Assembly (NCBI GenBank): GCA_019649035.1
Contig: BMAT01010709.1
Coordinates: forward strand, 170,441 to 192,056
DNA length: 21,616 bases
Direction of reading: 5' to 3'
Source of the DNA: Elysia marginata
Taxonomy: Eukaryota > Mollusca > Gastropoda > Plakobranchidae
This document shows positions 20,101 through 21,616 of the stretch, in pieces. Under the pieces are notes generated by a model, which was not told where the DNA came from, searched no databases, and worked only from the letters and a program-made list of their open reading frames with translations. The position numbers and the translations under genes were made by a program. Positions within the stretch are counted from its first letter, which is position 1; each line of letters begins with the position of its first letter.

Positions 20101-20897
20101 AAAAAACTTCATGTTTGAGAGTTCTCTTCCCTAGTTCACTGATTTTTTTTGCAGTGGATTGTTTTCATTGAGGTTTTTTGTTGCATCATATTGACCTTGC
20201 TATTGGTTTCTCTTTCAGTCTGGTCTGGCCTGTTGAACAAGAAGAATCTGCAGACAGCGTCAAGGAGACTCAAGGACATGTGCACTCAGTGTTCAGTTCT
20301 GGGACCATCTGAAGTTCCCTGTGTCTTGAGTGTTTGTCTTGTCTCTATGGAAACGCACCCCAGCTTCCAGGTGTGTATTTTTCAATTATTTGTTTACGGT
20401 CTTGATTAAATTTTTGAAAAATTCCTATGTTATAGTTGGTAATTACTAGGCTGTAATGAAGGTAAAATAAGTCTGTAGCTATTAAAATACTCTGCATAAA
20501 AGTTTGCTTTTTTATATTTTTTACGTAGTATTATCAGATCCTTATTACAGTAAATTGTTCATTAATTCAAAGTTTGTGCATTTTGTTTCATGCATTATTA
20601 ATGATAGATGAATATTTTTTGCGCAAAAGGAATACTTGTAATAGAAATTTAAAAAATGCCTTTTTACTTAGCTTCTTTTCGATTGTGACTGTTTCGTAAA
20701 ATACAACATTTTTTGGAAAAGACTTGCTTTTGTTTTCTTTAGTTGGAAGTTCAAGTGTTCTATTTTATTTCTGTGTAAAGGTGGTTGTGGATGCCTTGAA
20801 ACAAGAAGAGAAGCAGAGCAGCAGCATTCCCTTACAAACTCCCAGAGATGCCAGTGTCACCCACATCCTTGTGTTTCCTATATCAGCTACTGCACAG
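1268..20897 (+). CDS. MED13: Mediator complex subunit 13 (MED13), partial gene, 25 coding exons in window
   Basis: MED13 is the scaffold of the Mediator kinase module (CDK8/19, cyclin C, MED12, MED13). It links the module to core Mediator in the nucleus and controls RNA polymerase II engagement. The joined exons (1268-2132, 3383-3511, 3829-5028, 5709-5946, 6593-6662, 7244-7386, 7866-7947, 8722-8912, 9304-9470, 9794-10007, 10665-10773, 11401-11660, 12291-12423, 13253-13378, 13612-13782, 14409-14506, 14840-15089, 15958-16017, 16441-16647, 16994-17241, 17854-18036, 18301-18512, 18891-19033, 20219-20370, 20781-20897) give about 1,923 residues without a stop. Collinear family motifs include ILAPYGL, WNFTDP...[43 protein letters not shown] and [12 protein letters not shown]. 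Human MED13 has about 2,170 residues. Here about 210-220 N-terminal and about 150 C-terminal residues are missing because the window starts and stops inside the gene. Residue numbers in other entries count from the split first codon. Introns are GT-AG except one GC-AG. Identity is very secure; a few exon edges are less so. Confidence 0.96.
1828..1851 (+). other. Candidate Fbw7/Cdc4 phosphodegron (SPPPSPMD)
   Basis: Residues 188-195 read SPPPSPMD, preceded by QL. Human MED13 has TPPTSPEE at the same place, 70-80 residues after the RMIYPACFVLV motif. SCF-Fbw7 is known to recognise that site, phosphorylated at Thr326 in human, and drive turnover of the kinase module. The S/T-P-P-x-S core is kept here with Ser at position 0 instead of Thr. 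Assignment rests on position and pattern; binding is inferred. Confidence 0.6.
2133..3382 (+). other. Intron, 1,250 bp
   Basis: This is the largest intron in the window. It is AT-rich with many T and A runs, donor GTAGGT and acceptor TCTGTAG. I found no MED13-like peptide, transposon ORF or structured RNA. The short antisense and sense open frames at 2167-2427 and in the extension of exon a past 2132 are chance runs in AT-rich DNA. Confidence 0.8.
3383..3511 (+). CDS. MED13: MED13 exon b: WNF...NCNC conserved motif
   Basis: The exon enters by completing a split Arg codon (AG|A). It reads [13 protein letters not shown], a Gln-rich stretch, then [18 protein letters not shown]. The last part matches human SWDFVEATQRTNCSCLRH, including the paired cysteines CxC. 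It ends CAG|GTACAA, again splitting an Arg codon (phase 2). It is about residues 289-332 of the partial protein. The motif closes the conserved N-terminal module and leads into the long disordered region. Confidence 0.93.
3753..3824 (+). repeat. Three tandem 24-bp copies at the 3' end of an intron
   Basis: Three near-perfect 24-base copies lie at 3753-3776, 3777-3800 and 3801-3824. Each carries a TTCTTAAC or TTCTAAAC core followed by AACTTACAAATTTTAT or a close variant. The array ends four bases before the CAG acceptor (3826-3828) of the next exon. Each unit therefore contains a branch-point-like TTAAC/TAAAC and a short pyrimidine stretch, so the acceptor's branch-point region appears triplicated. 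Confidence 0.9.
3829..5028 (+). CDS. MED13: MED13 exon c: large Ser/Thr/Asn/Gly-rich disordered region
   Basis: A 1,200-bp exon, the largest here. It opens with RHRKKLQGK, matching human RHKNLKSRN straight after NCSCL, then [12 protein letters not shown], comparable to human TPFHHRVSVSDD. Residues ~360-650 are low complexity: Gln clusters, SPHPPS, long Thr/Ser/Asn/Gly stretches and GGGG runs. IKTEDP (4679-4696) is a SUMO-type psi-K-x-E site. The end, [21 protein letters not shown], is acidic with casein-kinase-2-like serines. Donor TG|GTAAGA splits a Trp codon. The region is expected to be disordered, and its length and composition are lineage-specific. Preceding intron 3512-3828 (317 bp) holds only the 24-bp triplicate and T runs. 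Confidence 0.93.
5029..5708 (+). other. Intron, 680 bp
   Basis: AT-rich, with donor GTAAGA and acceptor TTTCCTACAG. It holds oligo-T and oligo-A runs. No repeat, RNA gene or coding block was seen. Confidence 0.8.
5709..5946 (+). CDS. MED13: MED13 exon d: DPYEF motif
   Basis: The exon completes Trp (TG|G), then reads [20 protein letters not shown], a Ser-rich stretch and [24 protein letters not shown] matches human DPYAFVEGDEEF, a short conserved motif in the otherwise variable middle of MED13. The exon ends SPLGKM in phase 0 before GTATGA. It covers residues ~732-811. The following 646-bp intron (5947-6592) is AT-rich and contains a 95-codon open frame (5980-6267) with no likeness to MED13. 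Confidence 0.92.
6593..6662 (+). CDS. MED13: MED13 exon e: short exon with SUMO-type motif and alternative donor
   Basis: A 70-bp exon reading [20 protein letters not shown] then VGN. It was found by splice phase: phase 0 entry after ATTAG, phase 1 exit (AATG|GTGAGA) into G|AC of the next exon. RPSS resembles human RPTS/RPPS in the same interval. IKEE is a psi-K-x-E SUMO consensus. A second donor inside the exon (CAAG|GTAACA, exon end 6623) has the same phase and would drop 39 bp. Little family conservation is expected here, so the exact 3' edge is uncertain. Confidence 0.78.
6663..7243 (+). other. Intron, 581 bp
   Basis: Very T-rich, with repeated T8-T12 tracts around 6770-6850. It ends in TTGTCTAG. 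No coding or RNA feature was recognised; the open frame 6654-6890 runs out of exon e into T-rich intron and is not real. Confidence 0.8.
7244..7386 (+). CDS. MED13: MED13 exon f: conserved DLHQIFQSD motif with acidic serine cluster
   Basis: The exon completes Asp (G|AC) and reads [20 protein letters not shown], then [16 protein letters not shown] and [26 protein letters not shown] (7327-7380) aligns with human DLDNLFNSDEDEL, a short hydrophobic-then-acidic motif kept across MED13. The serines followed by Asp/Glu are casein-kinase-2-like sites. It exits in phase 0 with a perfect GTAAGT donor. The following 479-bp intron (7387-7865) is AT-rich and shows nothing else. Confidence 0.93.
7866..7947 (+). 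CDS. MED13: MED13 exon g: short Ser/Gly-rich exon
   Basis: An 82-bp exon recovered from splice sites and phase. The acceptor is TATAG, entry is phase 0, and the reading is [14 protein letters not shown], then [13 protein letters not shown]. It exits in phase 1 at C|GTAAGT and joins CT of the next exon to give Pro. Composition resembles the human linker GSKKSANGSDDKAS between the acidic motif and MYPTPPS. A second GT (TTAG|GTATCA, exon end 7938) would also leave phase 1, removing nine bases. It is too short to appear as a long ORF. Confidence 0.82.
7948..8721 (+). other. Intron, 774 bp
   Basis: AT-rich, with donor GTAAGT and acceptor CCTCACAG. It includes a small direct duplication, CATTTGAAAGG/CATTTGAAAGC, at about 8186-8207. 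No coding block or RNA gene was recognised. Confidence 0.75.
8722..8912 (+). CDS. MED13: MED13 exon h: MYPTPPS motif
   Basis: The exon completes Pro (C|CT) and reads [34 protein letters not shown] matches human ADLHKMYPTPPSLE, a short block conserved in animal MED13 and preceding further Ser/Pro sites (SPET here). The rest is Ala/Gly/Thr-rich linker ending in PISSVK. It exits in phase 0 at AAA|GTAAGT. It covers residues ~910-973. The following 391-bp intron (8913-9303) contains a G11 run at 9190-9200 after a T-rich stretch and nothing else recognisable. Confidence 0.94.
9304..9470 (+). CDS. MED13: MED13 exon i: middle-region conserved block (FIPPM...YKPNWSF)
   Basis: The exon starts after TTCTTCTAG in phase 0: [20 protein letters not shown], then [20 protein letters not shown] and [16 protein letters not shown]. 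This corresponds to the human stretch GCSMFAPLKTLPSQYLPPI, then KLPEECIYRQSWTVG, with FxP, LP and the W shared. It exits in phase 2 (GG|GTAAGA) and completes Gly with the next exon. It covers residues ~974-1029. The following 323-bp intron (9471-9793) contains an open stretch with VKEEPALYQ that does not fit the splice phases. Confidence 0.9.
9794..10007 (+). CDS. MED13: MED13 exon j: variable Ser/Asn-rich linker
   Basis: The exon completes Gly (GG|A) after ACTCCAG and reads [20 protein letters not shown], then a Ser/Asn/Pro-rich stretch with [13 protein letters not shown], ending TNSQLPE at GAG|GTAAGT (phase 0). YELTSPAS resembles human SDLYSPASTPS at the equivalent place, and the terminal LPE resembles IPE just before AHSLYVN. 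It is a disordered linker before the conserved core, about residues 1029-1100. The following 657-bp intron (10008-10664) is AT-rich with no other feature recognised. Confidence 0.92.
10665..10773 (+). CDS. MED13: MED13 exon k: conserved [11 protein letters not shown] block
   Basis: The exon starts after TCATCAG in phase 0: [20 protein letters not shown], then [16 protein letters not shown]. This matches human [20 protein letters not shown] and CNFDSCCICVCNMNIKG almost residue for residue. It opens the conserved C-terminal half. The cysteines C-x2-C-x-C (10740-10757) recur with CTC in the next exon. It exits in phase 1 (AATG|GTAAGT). The next intron (10774-11400, 627 bp) is AT-rich with no recognised feature. 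Confidence 0.97.
11401..11660 (+). CDS. MED13: MED13 exon l: CTCxFSAxxNRxFG block
   Basis: The exon completes Gly (G|GC) and reads [20 protein letters not shown], then [20 protein letters not shown] and [18 protein letters not shown]. It matches human [32 protein letters not shown] and LEDELDIIGRN. The CTC pair lies at 11460-11468. The exon ends [15 protein letters not shown] (human NGGLKESEKLSDDL) in phase 0 at GTAAGA. It covers residues ~1137-1223 and is strongly conserved except for the last third. Confidence 0.97.
11661..12290 (+). other. Intron, 630 bp
   Basis: AT-rich, with donor GTAAGA. The acceptor TTTCTGAAG lies downstream of a T/C-rich stretch; its -3 base is A, weaker than the usual CAG/TAG. 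No other feature was recognised. Confidence 0.8.
12291..12423 (+). CDS. MED13: MED13 exon m: short conserved exon starting the MID-like region
   Basis: This exon is too short to show as a long ORF, but protein comparison and phase require it. It reads [20 protein letters not shown], then [20 protein letters not shown] and LQMR. It corresponds to human [20 protein letters not shown]...VISNWVRVEE. Entry is phase 0 from the previous exon. Exit is phase 1 (CGAG|GTGAAA), joining AT of the next exon as Asp to give [16 protein letters not shown] (human [18 protein letters not shown]). The acceptor TCTGAAG is weak. The open frame at 12307-12489 on the other strand is its shadow. Confidence 0.88.
12424..13252 (+). 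other. Intron, 829 bp, with a repeat-like segment
   Basis: AT-rich intron with donor GTGAAA and acceptor CTATTTTAG. Two blocks at 12953-12983 and 13043-13077 resemble, in the same order and orientation, blocks at 19899-19938 and 20029-20063 in a later intron. This suggests two old copies of one dispersed element. No coding block was seen. Confidence 0.65.
12953..13077 (+). repeat. Diverged dispersed repeat, copy 1 (with 19899-20063)
   Basis: The second block, GCATGAGCCGCTTGCATCC (13059-13077), matches 20045-20063 at 17 of 19 positions. Both are preceded by TTTTCCTGCT. The first block (AAAGCTGTGTAGGCACTTG, later AGAGTTGTA) resembles 19899-19938 with gaps. Copy 1 spans ~125 bp and copy 2 ~165 bp. 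No terminal repeats or target-site duplications could be confirmed, so the element class is unknown. Confidence 0.45.
13253..13378 (+). CDS. MED13: MED13 exon n: [12 protein letters not shown] helix block, ends at a GC donor
   Basis: The exon completes Asp (G|AT) and reads [20 protein letters not shown], then [20 protein letters not shown] and R. It matches human [20 protein letters not shown], with HKWPFLRG opposite LHPWSKRN. It ends AGAG|GCAAGT, a GC-type donor in phase 1. Reading through instead gives GKY and a stop within four codons, and no nearby GT donor keeps the frame. It covers residues ~1268-1310. Confidence 0.93.
13379..13611 (+). other. GC-AG intron, 233 bp
   Basis: The shortest intron in the window and the only one with a GC 5' splice site. 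The donor AG|GCAAGT otherwise fits the U1 consensus perfectly, as is typical of GC-AG introns. The acceptor is TATCTTTCAG. Phase 1 on both sides gives Gly (G|GA) in FLRGASCIP. Confidence 0.9.
13612..13782 (+). CDS. MED13: MED13 exon o: MID-like domain segment
   Basis: The exon completes Gly (G|GA) and reads [20 protein letters not shown], then [20 protein letters not shown] and [16 protein letters not shown]. It matches human [34 protein letters not shown] and VQGPLTWQQFHKMAGRG. It exits in phase 1 at AGAG|GTAAAT. It covers residues ~1310-1367. The following 626-bp intron (13783-14408) shows no recognised feature apart from a slightly GC-richer stretch at 14315-14395. Confidence 0.97.
14409..14506 (+). 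CDS. MED13: MED13 exon p: [13 protein letters not shown]...SPY block
   Basis: The exon completes Gly (G|GT) after TCTTTCAG and reads [20 protein letters not shown], then [12 protein letters not shown]. It matches human [20 protein letters not shown] and YLVLSPFALPYW. It exits in phase 0 at TGG|GTATGT. The following 333-bp intron (14507-14839) is T-rich with nothing else recognised. Confidence 0.97.
14840..15089 (+). CDS. MED13: MED13 exon q: core of the MID-like domain (LEPYG...CRLGRH)
   Basis: The exon starts after GTTCGACAG in phase 0: [20 protein letters not shown], then [20 protein letters not shown] and [20 protein letters not shown]. It matches human [20 protein letters not shown], the FFRDLTAIYESCRLGQHRP helix and LTDGIMRVGSTASKKL. 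This is the MID-like fold of the Argonaute-like MED13 core. It exits in phase 1 (ATTG|GTATGT) near VEDWFNLI (human VAEWFSQA). It covers residues ~1400-1483. Confidence 0.97.
15090..15957 (+). other. Intron, 868 bp, with a perfect 13-bp hairpin
   Basis: AT-rich, with donor GTATGT and acceptor TATTCCCGCAG. It includes an inverted repeat at 15367-15379 / 15399-15411. The open frame at 15585-15794 has no MED13 likeness and is taken as chance. Confidence 0.75.
15367..15411. repeat. Inverted repeat, 13-bp perfect stem with 19-nt loop
   Basis: ATTTCAGTATTTT (15367-15379) is the exact reverse complement of AAAATACTGAAAT (15399-15411), with a 19-base spacer containing GGTACC. The intron's RNA could form a short hairpin here. 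The stem is shorter than a typical animal microRNA precursor and does not extend outward. Confidence 0.8.
15958..16017 (+). CDS. MED13: MED13 exon r: KLKLYAQVC micro-block
   Basis: A 60-bp exon completing Gly (G|GG) and reading [19 protein letters not shown]. It matches human [20 protein letters not shown], one of the most conserved short blocks. It enters and exits in phase 1 (CTTG|GTAAGT). It is too short for a long ORF, but homology and both splice sites are clear. The following 423-bp intron (16018-16440) shows nothing else; the open frame 16023-16241 within it is chance. Confidence 0.97.
16441..16647 (+). CDS. MED13: MED13 exon s: shortened Ser-rich linker between MID-like and PIWI-like domains
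   Basis: The exon completes Gly (G|GT) and reads [20 protein letters not shown], then a Ser/Gly/Gln-rich stretch with [20 protein letters not shown], ending EGEDGK. LCQPNLD matches human LSQPNLV. In human MED13 this linker is well over 100 residues of Ser/Thr-rich sequence; here it is only ~70 plus the start of the next exon. It exits in phase 1 (AAAG|GTGAGA). The following 346-bp intron (16648-16993) shows no other feature. Confidence 0.94.
16994..17241 (+). CDS. MED13: MED13 exon t: start of PIWI-like C-terminal domain
   Basis: The exon completes Asp (G|AT), passes an acidic/Gly linker, then reads [20 protein letters not shown] and [20 protein letters not shown]. It matches human [20 protein letters not shown] and [31 protein letters not shown] is the first strand of the C-terminal Argonaute/PIWI-like domain. 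It exits in phase 0 at CAG|GTGTGT after NNLSLQ (human KSTVSVQ). It covers residues ~1572-1654. Confidence 0.97.
17242..17853 (+). other. Intron, 612 bp, containing a GC-rich island
   Basis: Most of this intron is AT-rich, but about 17608-17720 is markedly GC-richer. It contains complementary 8-base segments, CCGGCACG (17638-17645) and CGTGCCGG (17712-17719). An open stretch here is not phase-compatible with the neighbouring exons. A smaller inverted repeat, GTCAATAC/GTATTGAC, lies at 17550-17557 / 17573-17580. The function of the island is unknown. Confidence 0.7.
17854..18036 (+). CDS. MED13: MED13 exon u: PIWI-like domain, LTGFGP motif
   Basis: The exon starts after TTTCACAG in phase 0: [20 protein letters not shown], then [20 protein letters not shown] and [20 protein letters not shown]. 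It matches human IIPCQYLLQP, HLKSLAFSAFTQCRRPL and KTLTGFGPGLAME. SLQ|LVP restores the human SVQIIP strand across the intron, which supports the junction and argues against an extra exon between them. It exits in phase 0 at GAG|GTAAGT. The following intron, 264 bp, is featureless. Confidence 0.97.
18301..18512 (+). CDS. MED13: MED13 exon v: PIWI-like domain, [10 protein letters not shown] motif
   Basis: The exon starts after TTCTTTTAG in phase 0: [20 protein letters not shown], then [20 protein letters not shown] and [19 protein letters not shown]. It matches human [37 protein letters not shown] and LYGELLETCIINIDVPNR. It exits in phase 2 at AG|GTCTGT, a donor with a weak +3 to +4 match. Reading through would add SVAL and a stop. 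It covers residues ~1716-1786. Confidence 0.96.
18891..19033 (+). CDS. MED13: MED13 exon w: basic cluster and [12 protein letters not shown] motif
   Basis: The exon completes Arg (AG|G) and reads [20 protein letters not shown], then [20 protein letters not shown] and MGHGELK. It matches human [20 protein letters not shown] and WRVVIGRLGRIGHGELKDW. The Arg/Lys cluster after the NR junction is conserved in the family. It exits in phase 1 (AAAG|GTAACA). The preceding 378-bp intron (18513-18890) shows only A and T runs. Confidence 0.97.
19034..20218 (+). other. Intron, 1,185 bp, with second copy of a dispersed repeat
   Basis: AT-rich, with donor GTAACA and acceptor TCTCTTTCAG. It carries, at 19899-20063, blocks similar to 12953-13077 in an earlier intron. 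No coding block was recognised; the frame upstream of 20219 is intronic. Confidence 0.7.
19899..20063 (+). repeat. Diverged dispersed repeat, copy 2 (with 12953-13077)
   Basis: It contains GCGTGAGCTGCTTGCATCC (20045-20063), preceded by TTTTCCTGCT (20029-20038) and, ~100 bp upstream, a block resembling copy 1 that ends CAGAGTTGTA. Order and strand agree with copy 1. Spacing differs by about 40 bp. Ends are not defined. Confidence 0.45.
20219..20370 (+). CDS. MED13: MED13 exon x: PIWI-like domain, RRLKDMC motif
   Basis: The exon completes Val (G|TC) and reads [20 protein letters not shown], then [20 protein letters not shown] and [10 protein letters not shown]. It matches human [20 protein letters not shown], then [20 protein letters not shown] and AMEPQGSF. 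It exits in phase 0 at CAG|GTGTGT. It covers residues ~1834-1884. The following 410-bp intron (20371-20780) is AT-rich with no other feature. Confidence 0.97.
20781..20897 (+). CDS. MED13: MED13 exon y: last exon in window, [13 protein letters not shown]
   Basis: The exon starts after CTGTGTAAAG in phase 0: [20 protein letters not shown], then [19 protein letters not shown]. The second half matches human [20 protein letters not shown]; the first half is the variable insert before it. It ends CAG|GTGATA (phase 0), a donor with no G at +5. Reading through gives VIT and a stop. Human MED13 continues about 150 residues (dilysine-free tail with a conserved WFWSACP motif), so at least one more exon must lie past the window. 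Confidence 0.93.
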
Positions 20898-21476
20898 GTG
20901 ATAACCTAATACATCCTTTACATTTCTGACAAAAGTTCAATCTTTTCAACTTAATTCATAAACAGAGATGCTTCTTTTATGGCGATTTCCGGCTTCGTTT
21001 TTTTTTAAATTATCCTTGATCAGTTGGTGTCTTTATTTAGTAATGGTTCTTGACTAATTTGCCCTGCTGCAAGGTGAACGGTTAGCATTTTAAAAATTTC
21101 AGGCATTTTTGTCAGGCCATAGAAGCATCTCTGCAGGAGAGCTTGTCAGATTCCAAGCTGGGCTGTATAATTATTATGTGAAGCAACAAGTGTAAATCAG
21201 ACACACGCTACTCACACTAGTTTGAGCTACTACCATTTTTATATGCTTCAAAACAAAATATCTTGGTTTTATACTGATTAGTAAGAGTGCAATTTTTGTA
21301 ATTCCATAAATCACGTAAAATAAATTTCTAGAGAGTATTTATGATTCAAACTATTTGAAAAAAGAAAGTTATTGCACCTGGTTTACCTTGTTTGTTTCAT
21401 ATATTGTTTGTGTGTAAAAGTTATTTTGATGTGGATATAACTAGAAATGATCATGCATAAGTACTTTGATCTTCTT

Positions 21477-21564
21477 AATCACAATAATAGGGCCCTTAAA
21501 AGTTACATTTTAGAATTCCAAATTACAATAATAGGGTCTTTATAAGTTACATTTTAGAATTCCA
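21477..21564. repeat. 44-bp tandem duplication
   Basis: Two direct copies, 21477-21520 and 21521-21564, share AATNACAATAATAGGG, then a variable CCCTTAAAA/TCTTTATAA segment, then GTTACATTTTAGAATTCCA. They differ at about four positions. This looks like a recent local duplication or the start of a minisatellite cut off by the contig end. Confidence 0.9.
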
Positions 21565-21602
21565 GATGCAGAGAATGATACGCGTCTAATTTGAGTATTA
21601 AA

Positions 21603-21616
21603 GGGGGGGGGGGGGG
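21603..21616. repeat. Terminal poly-G run (G14)
   Basis: The window ends in 14 consecutive G. Two other runs of the same base on the same strand lie at 984-992 (G9, after T14) and 9190-9200 (G11, after a T-rich tract). A homopolymer at the very end is typical of where assembly stops, so the true length is unknown. Confidence 0.9.

Larger units (their letters stand above)
20898..21616 (+). other. Intron (5' portion) to contig end; no further exon found
   Basis: AT-rich with no peptide resembling the MED13 C-terminus (no WFW or ALGYFVST-like block) in any frame. A short open stretch after TTTCAG at 21096-21101 was examined and does not resemble the family. The segment ends with a 44-bp tandem duplication and a G14 run, where the sequence stops. 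Confidence 0.7.

Noticed and set aside
21102-21195. Candidate downstream exon after TTTCAG (AFLSGHRSISAGELVRFQAG)
   Set aside because: The peptide does not resemble the MED13 C-terminus and there is no convincing donor or family block before the stop.

Overview
The window holds most of one multi-exon, intron-rich eukaryotic gene on the + strand. It encodes MED13, the large Argonaute-like subunit of the Mediator CDK8 kinase module. I reconstructed 25 coding exons between 1268 and 20897. Together they give 5,768 coding bases: two bases of a split first codon plus 1,922 full codons, in one continuous frame under the standard genetic code, with every splice phase matching its neighbour. Peptides from nearly every exon align in order with vertebrate MED13/MED13L as I remember them. 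The first exon here corresponds to about residue 210-220 of human MED13, so the start codon and first exons lie upstream. The final ~150 residues lie downstream, past the end of the contig.

The organism is a metazoan, probably a non-vertebrate. The reasons are the AT-rich introns of mostly 0.25-1.25 kb, the GTAAGT-type donors, the homopolymer T/A/G tracts, and a single MED13-type gene whose disordered regions differ strongly from vertebrates. A cnidarian or another early-branching or invertebrate animal would fit, but the sequence does not fix the phylum. Nothing bacterial, viral or plasmid-like was seen.

Layout: 1-1267 is the 3' part of an intron. 1268-3511 (exons a-b) carries the end of the conserved N-terminal domain, Gln/Gly-rich linkers, a candidate Fbw7 phosphodegron and the conserved WNF...NCNC motif. 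3829-5946 (c-d) is the large Ser/Thr/Asn/Gly-rich disordered region ending in the DPYEF motif. 6593-10007 (e-j) is the variable middle with short conserved motifs (acidic DLHQIFQSD stretch, MYPTPPS). 10665-16017 (k-r) is the conserved cysteine-containing and MID-like region. 16441-16647 (s) is a shortened disordered linker. 16994-20897 (t-y) is the PIWI-like C-terminal domain. 20898-21616 is intron or unassigned sequence ending in a poly-G run.

There is no sign of a second gene, transposon ORF, tRNA or CRISPR array. The most useful observations are a GC-AG intron, a coding exon too short to show as a long ORF (12291-12423), an in-frame alternative donor that would remove a SUMO-type motif, repeats at splice acceptors and in introns, a GC-rich unexplained island in one intron, and the poly-G contig end that truncates the gene.
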